Of a DNA stretch of 64,000 bases, positions 34,516-47,791 are shown in pieces. The stretch covers positions 25,852,545-25,916,544 of the forward strand of contig OZ018411.1 in the NCBI GenBank assembly GCA_963969595.1. Direction: 5' to 3'. The position numbers were made by a program, and so were the translations under genes. This DNA comes from Neckera pumila. Taxonomy: Eukaryota; Streptophyta; Bryopsida; Hypnales; Neckeraceae. The notes below the pieces were generated by a model. The model made no database searches. It saw only the letters and a program-made list of their open reading frames with translations, and was not told the DNA's origin. How positions within the stretch are numbered: position 1 is the stretch's first letter; each line of letters begins with the position of its first letter.

Positions 34516-37318
34516 GCGCTTGATGATTGCTTGGGACTAAAAGAAGTCAAAAAAGTATCTTTCATTATGCTGGCGACATCTAAATCATTGAGTGGGCCGA
34601 AAGTAGGGCCCTGTGAATACACTATGATCTTCTAATAAGGTTGATGCATGTTGACCCCACTGTGAATCTTTGTATTGCTCTTAACACTCCCCACAAGTTC
34701 TAGATCCCTTCCCTCAGCCTCAATAAAATCTAAATATCAGTCCTTCTCAAATCCATCAGCCTGCGACAACATAATTGATCTATCATCTGCAAGCTCCCAG
34801 TCCAAGTTGGAATCTTCAAAAAGCGTACCAGCAAATTCACAGAATTCCGCCATCCAGTTGGGGTCTTCAGAATCCTCCATCCAGCCATCAAGGTGAGTCA
34901 ACGGAGATGCTCCATCATGTGTTCCTCTTGGGCTACCCATTCTGGAGAGTTTGTGCGTCAACTCAAGTGGATACTCCCCCGCCTGCAACACTAGGGAGAC
35001 CGAGTCTTCGGAATCTCCACGCGGCTGGCAGGGCTCCACATTGCCATTGTGAGGTTGGCTCCTCCCTCTCCCAAGTGGTGTGGACGGCCTAGGTTGTGTG
35101 AATGGCTGTGGGTGCTCGTCCCTCCAATCCATGGTTTGGCAATCTGTTGCAGCTACTTTCCTCCAACCAATTCCTCCACCGAACTCCACTCCATACTAGT
35201 AGACATCATCCTCCCACCATCCTTGTTGTACATCTCTCAAAAAAGTTTGGAGGTTGCCCCATTGGCCGGGGTCGAATCCCAACAAGTGAAGGGGAATCCA
35301 AACGTTCTCGGGTAAAACCCGCCCTCCAGGTCCATTTGGTCCTCCTACTAAAATGTGAATGAGGTTATGCTGAGCCCCTGCTTGGCGAATTGACCACCGG
35401 AGACCTCCATTTCACCCATCATCTGCAAGATTGACAAAATGTGGCTCATCATTTGCGAGGTTGACAACATTGTCTAGCCAATCCTCAGCAACTCCGGCGC
35501 TGTGGAAGGCCCCGTTCAAGTTGCACGCAACTCCCCTACTTGCTCGACCTCCCCTAGAAGTTCCTGCCCTTCTTGAATTCCGCCCTTCAAGTGGTGATGG
35601 AAGTGGGTTGCCTCGTCCACGTTTGGAAGGCCTTCTCCTTCAATCACCACGTGGAGATTGAGGGCCTGGTCTATGGTGTGGTCACTTGACAATAGAGGCT
35701 TGCAATCCAATGGGCAAGGAAGGGCACCCTGAGACGTGGGCCTCTTCAAATGGCATCGCAGTTGGGCCCTGCCGATTTGCCCCTCGCTTACGCAATCGGG
35801 GGAGAGGGGGGCAGATAAAGGGTTGGCGCCACCCAATCCAGTGGGGGGATGTCTAAGGGTGCACGCTGACCTTGTATTCTGCCTTGTTGTGTCCTTTGTC
35901 GTGTGTCCGGCCCCGCTACAAGCGTGGAATCCAAAGCAATTTTGTTTGCCTGGCTTCGCATTGGACTCTCAATTTGACAATTCTGTGGTTCCCGCCTCTT
36001 TCCTCTGCCTTGCCTCCTCACTATGAGCAAATCACAATTGTAATGGCGCCCTCGGCTTGCTGTGGCCAATGCAGGAATTGGGCGATCCTCCGGCTGCACT
36101 TGGACTTGATGATCCACCTCACGTTGTTGTGGTTGCAACAGTAACGGTGGAAGTGTAGGGATGGGCCTTGTGAGTGCGTTGTCTTCGGGTTGCTCCTCCG
36201 GCAATGCGTCATTTGGCACTGGAATTGGTAGGCGGCTCGCGGCCCTCGTAGCTTGCAAAGTCCTTGTAATTCGACCCCTCACAATTGGCGGCTGTTGTTG
36301 CAACAGCGCAATCGCCTCCATTCTTGCCACTCCCTTCAATTGACTCATCCTCACTCTCCGGCCACAGTTTTTGTCGCAGAAACGTGTCCATCACAGCAGC
36401 AATCCTCCCTCTGAAATCCTATCCATCCACTCCACCAAGCGCGCCACTTGCCTTCAGAAAAGATACCTCCAGTTTTTAGACACAGGGGGCTTGGGCCAGT
36501 GATGCTTCTCTGCGGGTTGTGGCAACACCAAGAGGAACAACTCATCCAGGCAATTCACCACTGCCTGTGCAACCTTCAGCCCTAAACCCTTGTCTAAAGC
36601 CCAGGATTGCAGAGTGTCTTGCACAAATCGAACTTCCTGAACGCTAGCTTGCCCTTTATTGATCGTCATGGTCTCCTTCTCGCAATGGCATACTCGGAAG
36701 CGCCGCCTAATTATGCAAAAGCAATAGCAAGGACAAGTGGAATGCGCACTACCTCGGCCTAAGTACACCTTCAATTGAATTTGTGTGACTGCTCGGGAAA
36801 CTAACCCTATTGCTTGATGATTGAATTTTGCAAGGAACGCTGCTTGGGTCCTCATACCTGGAAACACTGAAGATCGTGCAAACAGAACCCGTCACCTCAG
36901 CAAGTGCAAAATTGGATTTCTAGCTGGCATATCCTTGTCGCCACTCCCACCACAAACTCTAAGCACCAGCAAAACATGAGTGTGATTGAGCCTGATCAGG
37001 AGCGCGTACCTTGAGACAGCCTCCCCACATAGGATTTCTTGGCATAGCCCCCTTCAACGGTCGTCCACCGGTTGGAGCCGTTCAAAATTAGGAAACCCAA
37101 GACAACCGCCATGTCCAAATATAGGTTGTTACCATCTCTGGGCGCCATTGCCAAATTTGAAGGTCCCCAGATGATGCGGAAATCAAATCATTGGGATCCT
37201 CTCTTGAAATCGGTCAACTTCTGTTTTCAATTTGCCTCACTTACGAAAAATTTGAATCCGCAACATCGGCTAGAGTAAACAGGAACAGCATTTTTTGAAC
37301 CACAGGGGCATTGAGGGG
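34516..37318 (-). other. 5' part of the piggyBac element, possible upstream exons
   Basis: Less AT-rich than the flanks and with several minus-strand frames at 34737-35189, 35788-36354 and 36454-36867. The first ends in an acidic stretch (LFEDSNLDWELADDRSIMLS) that would suit the variable acidic N-terminus found in many piggyBac transposases, but no homology is visible to me. The second is rich in Gln and Pro. None can be joined with confidence. They may be exons, a second gene of the element, or debris. Confidence 0.35.
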
Positions 37319-37322
37319 TTAA

Positions 37323-38105
37323 TGTGTTTGTTTCGTGGGAAAGTGAAATTCTACTACTGGACCAAAAAACACTTATTGATGAGGGAGGCTCTTGATATGT
37401 TTACATGAGTCATTTCTTCTGAATCAAATGAAAATCAATAAACTAAACGAAGGTGAGTAGGTGACCTAGCTTCCTTGACTAACATGGTGACTGACAGGGT
37501 TTTTTTTTCTGGCATTTAAGTGCCAGACTCCAGTGTCGTGGCACGCTCAGATTGGTTTAATTTGGGAGGGACCATCCTTCATTCTTGGCATGGTGACTGC
37601 TACAGTGCAAAAGAAAAATACTGGTGACTGGTGAGTATATACTGAGTAATACCATTTTGATAAGTTGAATGCCAGTGAGGTGAGTTATGATAAATTGAAT
37701 GCCAGTGAGCTGAGATTTAATTTTCCTAACCGATTCATTTCCGAAAATCTTTTTTTCCATTTGAAACCTCATCTTAAACATTTCTAGTCATTCGGAAATC
37801 TTAAAAAAAATTTCGGCTAGGTCAGTAACTAAATGCCGTCACGCATTGTTTCTTTGAACGGTTGTAGACGCCGAGAGCGGTCTCAGGATCGTCGTCCTCA
37901 TGCAGGCAGGGTTTAGGGTTTCAGGCGGAGCTTTGCGTGCTCAATCTCTTGCAAGTCCAACCTCTTTTAGTTATCTATTCTTAGGGATTATGCCGTGTGA
38001 AGACAGGAAGTAGGGTAGGGCGAGTATGCAACTTCAGGATTCTTGACGTTCTCGGGAGTTTTGGGAAGTTTTGGGGAGTTTTTAGAGGACAAAGTTGCAG
38101 GTTTT
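37323..38105. other. Spacer and upstream region of the HisA gene
   Basis: The first half is AT-rich. From about 37840 the composition rises, as expected for a promoter and 5' UTR. A direct repeat of 'gataagttgaatgccagtga' versus 'gataaattgaatgccagtga' lies near 37660-37710. No TATA box was assigned. Confidence 0.4.
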
Positions 38106-38198
38106 ATGGCTAGAGTTCTGGGAATGGAGGTACTAATACAGAATAGCAGAGATTCGGCGATGAGAAAAATTATAGGCCGCACAAGAGCATCGGATTGA
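38106..38198 (+). promoter_or_regulatory. Upstream open reading frame, 30 aa, before HisA
   Basis: An ATG at 38106 opens a short frame (MARVLGMEVLIQNSRDSAMR...) that ends at TGA 38196-38198, 49 bp before the proposed HisA start at 38248. If the transcript begins upstream of 38106, this uORF could lower translation of the main frame. Whether it lies in the mRNA cannot be seen from the sequence. Confidence 0.35.
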
Positions 38199-38247
38199 AG
38201 TGTTGGCGACGAAGGAGATTGCGCAATCGGTCGAGGAATTAAGAATC

Positions 38248-41200
38248 ATGCGGGATTTCTATGGCGGAGCCTTGCAGGCTGCCCTGCCTGTCGTCACGAG
38301 CGGACTCCATTGTCAATGCACTTTCATGCACACGGGAGCTGTTCAGTCCTTAAGATCCGCAGCTCCACTCACTGTGAGAGGTCGGGGAGATTAAAATCCT
38401 TGAAGTTGAAGGTCGCTTGTCACATATTGGTTGTATTTTGGAATTTTAGGGTTTTCGTTTGTTGCAAATTCTTTGGTTTAACGGAAGATTCAGAGGTGTA
38501 TTGCGAGTGAACTCTTCCTTCTGAGTTATGAAAACGTTCGATCGTTTTTCATTTGGTGAGGAGAGTATTTTGTGGAGCAATGAGATTGATTTGGTCAAGC
38601 GATGGACGTATTGCAGGTGCAGTTAGCACGGAACCAATTGTGGTCCAAGAGGGCAAGCGAGCTGTTAAATTTCGACCGTGCATCGACATTCACAAGGTTT
38701 GCCATTTTATCAGGAAGTCTTGCAGCTACAGTTTGTTGTCTGCTATTCTGTTGAGGTGGTTCTTGTTCTTCAGTAAATTCTTGATCACCTCTTCTGCCGT
38801 GAATACTTTTCTCAATCAATTTAAGAGAAACATGGTAAAATCGAATAAATGTGAAGGCCTTTTCAAATAATTGTTTAATATCATGGATGCTATTTTTAAA
38901 ATTTATAGAACATAATAGTATCTACAAATACATTAAAAAAGAAGAATTGACTTCAAAATTTTAGTTCCAGAAAAGATCCTATTCATTCGATAATTGTTTG
39001 GCATAATCTAGACTAGAATGGTTATGCCATCTGTCATCTGTCGCTTGCCACCTGCAGTACAATTCAGAAAGAGCTGGTTTATTAGTCTATTCTTCGGATT
39101 ATAGTAGCTCACCCAGTGTTGGAGATTGATGTTGCGGTATTTGTTGACGTAGGGTAAGGTCAAGCAGATAGTGGGTTCCACATTGCGGGACTTGCCAGAT
39201 GATAAGGATTCGGAGACTGCTATTTCTCTGGTCACGAATTTCGAGTCTCAAATATCCGCGGGAGAGTTCGCTGAAATGTATAAGAAGGACGGCCTACTCG
39301 GTGGGCACATTATAATGCTCGGTGCTGACCCAGATAGCCATGCCGCAGCTTTGGAAGCTCTACGAGCATATCCTGGTAAGCTGACCTTGTAGGCTCTCCT
39401 TAGGACATTTCATAGAATGGCACGGATGGACGATAGTGTCTTTTAAACTGTCATAAGGCCAATTGATGCTTCATTTGGATGTAGGACTATGTCACACTTC
39501 CGTTATCGTATACTTGATGGCTACTGTTTCTGACGCTGAGTGATTTGCAGGCGGTTTGCAAGTAGGTGGTGGTGTCAATCTCGATAATGCCAGTGCATAT
39601 TTGGATGCTGGAGCAAGTCATGTTATTGTCACATCTGTATGTAATCCTATCCTTGTTATATTTGTTGCATCGCTATGGCATCCTGGTTCAGGTGCTAAAG
39701 CCAGCAGCTGCATTCTCCTTCTGACCAGGAAGCGCAATGAAGTACTTGAACAGCATTTTCCAGTTCATTTCTTCGTATTTTGACAGTGGCTTCGAGGTGT
39801 TGGGTGATTTGGATGTTTTTATGCAGTAGGTGCTGAAAGAATATTTGCTTTTCTGGTGCAGTTTGTTTTCAGGGACGGTAAAATGGATGAGGAAAGGCTG
39901 AAACAATTATTGAAGTTGACGGGGAAAAGTAGATTGGTGTTAGATCTCAGCTGTCGAAAGAAGGTATTTCTCGCTCACATGCCCTTTACCTGTCCAATTA
40001 ATCCATCTCCACTTTTGTGCTTCCATTCAAGTTGTATGCTAATGTGTGTTGATCTTATTAGGTTTCAGTTCAGTCGAAGTGCTTTCTCTCTCCTCATTAT
40101 GTGAATTGTAAACACAAGGTGGGTCTCATGTGAACAGGACGGTCAGTATTTGGTTGTTACAGACCGCTGGCAGCGCTTCAGCGATCTTGTTGTAAATGAG
40201 GCCACCTTAGCTATGCTGTCTGCCTCTGCAGATGAATTTTTAGTGCACGGTGTTGACGTGGAAGGGAAAAGGTTAATTTCTTCGAACACTCTTCTTCTTG
40301 TTTACCTGTACGTTACTTGATTGCACATCGAGACGTTTGGATGTTGCAAAATATTCGTCTGTTCTTCAATCTTGAATTCTTAACGAGCTGACTGCGTGAA
40401 GTGAATTTTGCAGGCTTGGTATTGATGATGAACTTGTTAACATTCTTGGAAGACATTCACCGGTGAGAAATCTTATCTTTGCAAAGTACGTACTTGGGAC
40501 TTATAACAGTTGTACCCAAAAGGATTCGGTTCTTTTGTCTGGTTCAGAACCGTTTCTCGAGATTATTAGTATACGTGGATGCATTCACTTAAGAGAGTGC
40601 CACTAGTTATTAGAGCGTCTTAACATTACAGCTTTCAATTAGTCTCCATGGTGGTTACTATTGTATATGTTATAACATCTGCACTAGTCATCTTTTGCTA
40701 CTTCCGAAAAAATGCGAAGGAGATATATAGTGTTATTAGTTAGTCATTTTGTACTGCTGGAGTGTTACGTGTATGGATAAAAATTATGTTAGCCATTATC
40801 AGAGTATTTTGTACATTAGTTTCAACATTTCTGTGTCAAAATAAGTTTAATTTCAAAATCCGAACTAAACAATTTGTCATTTTTGAATTTTTTTGGTGAG
40901 AAAAATAGTAATCTCGGGTGTTAGAGTTCACAGAGAGCTAAAACCATACTGATAAAATTACTGGAGTAATTTTATGTTTGGATTTAGGTGTATGTTACTA
41001 AAATTATGCTTAATTATTTATAATATTGACGTTGACATAGGATAATAGAATGAAACTTGAACATTGTAAATGAAACAGTTGGATAGAAATGGATGTGGGT
41101 GTAAAAAATGACACAATTTTCAATTCCAGGGGCTACAATTAGAAACCGTTCATCATTGCATGTAAGGTGGAAGCAATGTATCTTAAATCAATCTTCAAAA

Positions 41201-41763
41201 TATGTATATCTTGGAAGTCTAAAATGTACATCTTGCATACATGATTTTATGTACACCATGTATTTGAACTTCACAAATTCATAACATTTTTATACATATT
41301 CAGAAAACTATCAATTTTATTTATTTTAATTCATGATTTTGATTGCTAATGTGTTAAAAATAATCTCATGTGTTGCTTCCACCTCTTAAGTATGTGGAAT
41401 TGCTTAAAGTGTTGGTTGTAAGTGCCTCTACTCTATATTCGTTAACCTTCCTCTCCCAATGGCTTTTGAATATGTAAATCGCATTGGTTTGTGTTCCTTT
41501 ACAGTGGGGTTGACGCAATGGTCTTAATTTGAATGCAGCTGGATGGGTTGCAACTTACAGCTTTCTGAACTGAGTCGTCATTTGGTATGCCACAGATTCC
41601 AGTCACATATGCAGGAGGCGTGAACACATTAGCAGATCTTGAACGTATTAAGGCTGCAGGGAAGGGAGTTGTGGATGTCACAGTTGGAAGTGCTCTCGAT
41701 GTCTTTGGTGGGGACCTTCCGTACACTGAAGTTGTTGCTTGGCATAAGCGACAGTTACACTGA
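38248..41763 (+). CDS. HISN3: HisA-type ProFAR isomerase (BBM II isomerase), plastidic, 8 exons, 324 aa
   Basis: This enzyme converts ProFAR to PRFAR, a middle step of histidine biosynthesis, in the plastid stroma. Exons: 38248-38380, 38617-38696, 39153-39375, 39551-39636, 39862-39963, 40138-40271, 40414-40462, 41596-41763. All introns are GT-AG and the total of 975 nt stays in frame. Family landmarks run in order: [20 protein letters not shown] with the first-strand catalytic Asp, [67 protein letters not shown] and [13 protein letters not shown]. The first 45 residues are not conserved, and their Ala/Ser/Thr/Arg content fits a transit peptide. The start is the first in-frame ATG; the first exon is the least certain. 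The last intron is about 1.1 kb. Confidence 0.92.
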
Positions 41764-42615
41764 TTTTATCCTATTAGTGAGCGCAAATTTACTGTCTCTT
41801 CAGAATACTTCAGAATTTGAGGCTTGTGGAAAGTAATACAATTCTTCTGAACTAATTAAGGTTAAGGTTGTGTGACTTTGGTAAATCTACGGAGAATACA
41901 TCAGTGCTGTGTCCTTTGCTCAACCGAAAAAACAGATATGTACCCTTGGAAGGAACAATTCAGCAAGGTAGGTTTGTAAGGAATATCCGGTATCTTGCTC
42001 TTTGTTGAGGACATCATTCACTGAGGTACAAGAACCTAAATTTTTTACGCATGCATGATTCGAAGATAATTTACAATGCTTTTTTAACAAGAATTAGACC
42101 CGGTTAGTGCCCCTCTTTTTTTTTCATTTCTTTAATTTTTACACAACTGCTAAAAAGGTGTTCAGTAATTTCTGCTCTTTCAAAAGTAACCAATGTGATG
42201 GGATTACAAAGCAGGAAACAATCTGGGCTTTCGGTCCCAACCAGCGGTCTCAGAATGGGTTCAGGATTTTTAGCGAAATGTTCATTTTTGCGAGCGAAAT
42301 TTAGCCAGTTTTGGAATCGCTGGTCCCAGCTCCTGAGAAAAAAGAAAAATCTTCCCAAAAGCAAAAGCGAAAGCGAATTATCAAAATCCATATCGAGCCG
42401 CTATGCACCTCCGGTGCCGCCAAATGCATCACGTCCGTCACGGCAATCATCTGACCACCACTCACTCATTCCTCCTGGTGTACCCCGATCGGATTTTCGA
42501 AGCCCTACGTCGCGAGCTGGATTCCGGGTTGCACTCTATCTCTCCCCATTCAACATTCTTTTGCGCTTTTCTCCCTCTTGTTGTGAATTCCCCACTTGGA
42601 AGCTCCTCCGACGCC
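41764..42615 (+). promoter_or_regulatory. Spacer between HisA and thioredoxin f
   Basis: Holds the HisA 3' UTR and the thioredoxin f promoter and 5' UTR. The thioredoxin frame is open back to an ATG at 42403. The ATG at 42616 has the better context (gccATGgcc) and gives a normal transit peptide, so 42403-42615 is treated as 5' UTR. Three overlapping frames here are shadows. Confidence 0.45.
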
Positions 42616-43197
42616 ATGGCCACGGCTTTGCTGCAATTGCCCACCCCCACAGGATGCGTCGCCCTCTCTCGCGCTTGCATCACGCCTAGGAATGGCGTTC
42701 TCGGGGTTACGTTCTCCGATCGGATGTGCATTACTTCGGGAGGTAAGGGGCAGCAGGAGTTGAATCGGCCATGGCGGATGACAAAGCGAGGAGCTCGTGA
42801 GGTGGTGCGCAGATGCTCCGCGGAGACGGCGTCGGGGACTAGTGTGGACGTCGTGACTGCGGGCGGCGTGACGGAGGTGGACAAAGACACGTTCTGGCCG
42901 TTTGTGGAAGAGGCGGGGGAGAAAGTGGTGGTGCTGGATATGTACACGCAGAGGTGTGGCCCGTGCAAGCTCATGTCGCCCAAGTTGATGGAGCTTTCGG
43001 AGACCTACGCTGACGATGTGGCGTTCGCGAAGCTGGATTGCAACCAGGAGAATAAGCCCCTGGCTAAGGAGCTCGGCGTGAAGTCGGTCCCGACGTTCAA
43101 GATTTTCAAGAGCGCGGAGGTGGTCGCGGAGATTCGGGGCGCGAAGATTGACGATCTTGTGAGTGCTATCGAGAAAGCCCGATCGCTGGCCTCGTGA
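42616..43197 (+). CDS. TRXF: Chloroplast thioredoxin f, 193 aa, with altered active site (RCGPC)
   Basis: F-type thioredoxin of the stroma. It is normally reduced by ferredoxin-thioredoxin reductase and activates Calvin-cycle enzymes such as fructose-bisphosphatase. Residues 1 to about 70 look like a transit peptide (MATALLQLPTPTGCVALSRA). The mature fold follows: VVVLDMYTQRCGPCKLMSPK with the two redox cysteines (114 and 117), FAKLDCNQENKPLAKELGVK with the extra cysteine (142) typical of f-types, and SVPTFKIFK with the cis-proline (159). The tryptophan normally before the first active-site cysteine is arginine 113 (codon AGG, 42952-42954, one base from TGG). The gene is intronless. The next frame upstream is HisA on the same strand. 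Confidence 0.93.
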   Translation: MATALLQLPTPTGCVALSRACITPRNGVLGVTFSDRMCITSGGKGQQELNRPWRMTKRGAREVVRRCSAETASGTSVDVVTAGGVTEVDKDTFWPFVEEAGEKVVVLDMYTQRCGPCKLMSPKLMELSETYADDVAFAKLDCNQENKPLAKELGVKSVPTFKIFKSAEVVAEIRGAKIDDLVSAIEKARSLAS

Positions 43198-45006
43198 GGA
43201 GATGTGTTTATGTTCTCAGAGACAGTCGTGCAGAAATTTTTCTTCTCATGTAATTACGTTCCGAACCTTTTTTTCTCCAAATTTTGAGGGGGATAGCTCG
43301 CGTTTGTTGGGGGCACTGAATATGTTCGTCGGGCATTCGGCGTTGTATAATATACTCTTTTCGTTTCTCTTGGTTTCTCTTGGTTCTCGCGTGGATGGTG
43401 GAAATGCTCGTGCGTAAGGGCACTTGCCTCCATCGCCGTTGCATCCACTCAACCTTTTCTCCCGTCTGTTCTCGTGTCTATGGGGGTGTGAGGTAGGTAA
43501 TTGCCGTCATCGCCATTGTATTAGACCAGTTCTTTTCCGCAGAATTATGTGTTCGTGGTGGATTGTCTACACCACCCTCTTGAAGGTTTTCTGCGAGTGC
43601 CGGTAAGCTTTGGATCTCTGGACCTTCTCAAAAAAGCGCTTGCTTCTTCTAGATTGTCTTGCTGGAATGAGCTTCACACACTTGGCACCCATAGCTGATT
43701 AGCTATAGAAGTTAGGGTTTCCATTGGACTAGCAGGTGCGTGGCCCGTGCTGGAGTTTGTCTCAAAGCAATTGCCGGGTGGACCATCTTGTAAGAAGCTG
43801 GACGGAGTACATACAGGTCGCAGCAATTCCTGAAGCTTCAAAGAGGAAAGCTCCTGCACTCCACCTCTGTAATTGCACATTCATTGCGCATCTTGTGGAT
43901 CTCTCATGTTGTGTCCAATTTTTGTTGTGCATTTAGAAACTCATTGTTCCCTCAGTGCAATGCAATTAGAGAGGGTTGAGTGTATTCCCTTGTTCGATGC
44001 CCAGCTCCAGTCAATTGTTACGCGAATGGAAACATGCCCTTGAAGCTGCCAGGTGAACCAGCTGGTTGTTGATAGGACTCCAACTTGTTGCGAGTGGGTG
44101 CCAAACTTCTGGGTTCCATGCAGGGATTGTGCTGCTAGGTTTTGGGATTGCAATTTTGGGAATACTTTTTGTGAGAGCATAGGTTCCTCAATGTAAATAG
44201 TCCTCCTATTTTATGGTTATGTTTATACGCCCCTCCTCTTAAAGGCGAAGCTACTCACATTCACACTAAAACACTAAAGTTACTTGTACAGGAAAGATAA
44301 CCTCGTAGATAACCTCTTGGGTTTTCTGGAGAGAGGTTGTAGCAGTTATTATGGAGTACAAGGTACAATTTTTGCAGAAAACCTAGCCCTGCAACGACCT
44401 GTTCATTCAGCGATTTGTATGTGGGCTTTTAAAATGTGGTAAAGAGCGGAAGAAGGGCGCACTTGGATTGCTTCGCATTTGTGTCCTCACTCATTGGGCC
44501 AATAAACTTGTGGAATGCGCATCGTTGTGCACCAATCCTAGATCTGAGAGGATGGCTTGTGGCATTCGCTTAAGAAATGAGCTGCAATGGTGCTTTTGTG
44601 GGGGCTTGCACTTTTTAATTGCAGTTTTGTTGAAATTTTCCCTACAGTTTCAACACTTCCAACACCACCAAGCCCAAGGATAAGTTAATTAGTCATTGAC
44701 GGAGCTTGAATGTGCTTTAGCATAAATGGTGGATCTTGGGAAGGGAAGTGCCAGAAACAGAGGCATTACAGAGTGTTTCTGTCCTCGCCATACAACCAAG
44801 ATGAAGCGAATGGACATTTATTTCACGGCCCTGCAAATAGAGTTAACCGTAAAGTATGTGCACTGAGGGACAAGGAGCCGGAGTTTGAGAAAAACACATG
44901 ACGAAAATGGGGTTCGAGGGAAGAGGAGCTGGAGTTTGACAAAACATAGGACGAAGCTCCTCAAAGCCCCCCAAATTGGGGTCTTGATGGAGTTTGGTGC
45001 TTTCTA
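43198..45006. other. 3' region of thioredoxin f and spacer
   Basis: Contains the thioredoxin f 3' UTR. The part from 43400 to 44900 is not especially AT-rich, but its frames are short and unrelated to anything I know. A decayed gene is possible. Confidence 0.4.
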
Positions 45007-45113
45007 TTCTTAGTTAAGCCTTCCTTTGACACCCCTAGTGCAAACTAGGGTTCACTTTATTCTTAGTTAAGCCTTCCTCTGACATCCCTAGTGTAAACTA
45101 GGGTTCACTTTAT
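45007..45113 (+). repeat. Tandem duplication of a 53-bp unit
   Basis: Two copies of a unit beginning attcttagttaagccttcct and ending gggttcacttt, directly adjacent with a few substitutions. Each contains the small inverted phrase cctagtg...aaactagg. Confidence 0.8.
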
Positions 45114-47582
45114 GATTAGCTCTAATCTCTCAAGTTCTTTGCTTCTTATTTTGATACTTGACCACTTTCATGATTCTTGGCTCCTTTTTGGGATGGTAGG
45201 CTATGTTCTAAGAGCACTAGCACCCATTTCTCTAAAAATGGAACATGTCATCAAGGTGTTAAGCTTCTCCACTTAAAATACACCTAAATACACTTAAAAT
45301 AGATTCTTTTTTTCAAACCAACATTTTTTTTAATACAATTTAGGAAAAATATAATATCATAATGTTAGGAAATGAAGCAAAAGTAAATGCAATTGGTTTG
45401 AGAATATTTAGAGTTTGTATGAATATATTATGAATTTTCAAAATTGAGGTTAAAGGCCAACATCTATTACTAACACTAGACTATTCTTGATTGGACATCT
45501 TTGAAGTACAAAATGATTCAAGTCTCTTGTTGGTTACTTCAAAATAACTCTTCAACTTCTATTAATTGGTTATGCTTGAAACTAGTATTGAGTTTATAAG
45601 TAGCTCTGCATAACTCTATTCTAGTTGGTGGCAAATGGCTAGTGTTGCAAAAGGATGAAGATACCTGAGTGCACTTGGGATTTGTTGCCCATATAAGGTC
45701 AATTGTCCTACATATATGCACCGATATGACTCCTCTCCAATAGACCTAGAAAGATAATTGTCCCATTAATACGTGGTCAACTATATGAATCAACTAAAAA
45801 AGGTATTCAATCATATAGATGCTAGTCTATTGCAAACTATTGAGAACATTGAAGAATTAAGGTGTACTATAGAAACAAAAGGGCCCTATAAGATCATGTA
45901 AAGGGCTTTGATTTTGAGGAGCTTGGCATTGAAGTTCCCATAAGCATGTCTAGGGTGGAGTCTCTTTTCACCCAATTATGACAAAATTTGGTATGGCAAG
46001 TTCTCTTAGTAAGGGTGCTCTAAAACTTATGCAAATCAAACAAATGTTTGAAGTCTTGTACAAATCAAATGATACAAGAATTGTTTCATTCAAAGTTGTG
46101 GAAGGTCTCCAAATATCATAATATCCACTAGTGACATGCTATTAAAATTCTAATAATCCACAATGTATGCTGTAGTTATATATGTCATTGTATATTTACG
46201 ACATTGTAATGGAATTTGCACATTTCATTATTTAAAGACCTTGAACTGGATGTTGAAATACTAGAATTGAGCTTTTGATCTTGTTGGGTTTATATATATA
46301 TATATCTTTATAAGGTTAATATGCTGTAAAAATGTGTTTTCAAACTTTAAAATTTAACATAAAATTAAGATTAAATTTTAATTATGCTTGGAATGAGTGG
46401 TTAGCTTAATGGTTAGAAAGGATTTAGGTTATCTACTTGGGTGCAAGAAAGATAAAGTATCTAGTTCATTATACAATAGAAGGTTCAACAATATATGGAT
46501 TGAAACTACATATTGTACTTGAAATTTGAATTTTTTTCCCACAAAAATATTAAAGGATATATCTTACAAATTCAAGGAATTAAATTACTTTTGGAAAAAA
46601 TATCTTCAAAAAAATTTTGCACATTATTAGAGATTGTAGACCACCTAAAAAATGAAAAAATATATTGTAGGCAATCAAAAAAATTGTACAAATTAGGCAA
46701 AAGTACCTAAAGTTTATTGGCTTTTTACATTTGGGGAAGGATAATGCACTCAAGTTCATCAAAACCTAATAGAATATTTAAAAGATCAAGTTTAAAACAT
46801 TGAGCTCATGAAAATTACATTCTAAATAAAAACGAGACATGTTTTTATAACTCTACTATTTTTGAACTTTTTCATAGATATCATTACAAATTTGTAGATT
46901 TGAGTACTTGTTACAACAATACAAGGCATTGTAGAAAATTTAAAAGAAATTTTGGTTTTGTTTAACTGCCTTTTACCATATTTCTATAATTTCAACATAG
47001 AAGACCATTTCTTCAAGGAACTTTACTATATTTGCATCCAATTTTATGACCAAATTTGCCTATCTATCCAAATTAATCATTTTGATCTTTGTATAGGCCC
47101 AAACATGAAGAAGGCATCAAGTAGTGTACAAATATTCCAATTATATGCCTTACAATACACAAAATCTGTTGGAATTGCATTGTGAAATGAACACCAAATT
47201 TGACATATTATAACACAAGCAGATACTCTTCTATTTTCTACAATTTGAATCTATATATTGCCTATTATGTTTCCATGGTGTTTTGGAGGCATATCTTCAA
47301 AAAAATTGAATCACAAGAGTTAAGTTTACAAGGTAGTGAGAGCCAAACAATGGCTTCTGGATGATCAAAGAGATTTTTCATATTGGACAACGGATGATTT
47401 TCATTGATTCTTTGTGTACAACTTTAATAATGGTATATCCGCGTCATGTTTGACCCTTTTTGTGTGCAAAGGTGGGACCTTAAATCTCACTTTATAGAGG
47501 CAAGAATCTAATATGATTAGATTGCATTCAATAATATTTTGTTGTCATACAAAAAAATATATAAGTTAAATAAAGATTCAAA
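45114..47582. other. AT-rich intergenic DNA
   Basis: No gene recognised. Near 46390-46410 the text tggttagcttaatggttag resembles the A box of a tRNA-derived SINE, but no convincing B box follows at the right distance. Confidence 0.45.
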
Positions 47583-47791
47583 TATGCCACATTTAACTAC
47601 TTTTGGACTTTTAAAAGTCCAAAATTAATAATGGTCTTCACCAGAAAAAAATTTGTTCATCAAGAGATAGTGCAAAACATCAAGACATCTATACAAATAT
47701 CGATAGATCTATCCAAACATCGTGGGATCCCACGATGTTATCATCGTGAGATCCCACAATTGTTTATTGAATAGTCCAAATGTGGCATAAA
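47583..47791. mobile_element. MITE-like element related to 19997-20162
   Basis: The ends read atgccacatttaactacttt and, from the right, atgccacatttggactattc. The interior contains small palindromes such as catcgtgggatcccacgatg. Terminal text is shared with the 19997-20162 hairpin. It is non-coding. Confidence 0.55.

Noticed and set aside
42195..42983. Alternative frames around thioredoxin f, and an upstream ATG at 42403
   Set aside because: The family match begins after 42616 and the ATG there has a better context. The upstream extension (rich in His and Arg) adds nothing known.
46390..46500. tRNA-like A box (tggttagcttaatggttag)
   Set aside because: No matching B box at tRNA spacing and no cloverleaf could be drawn.
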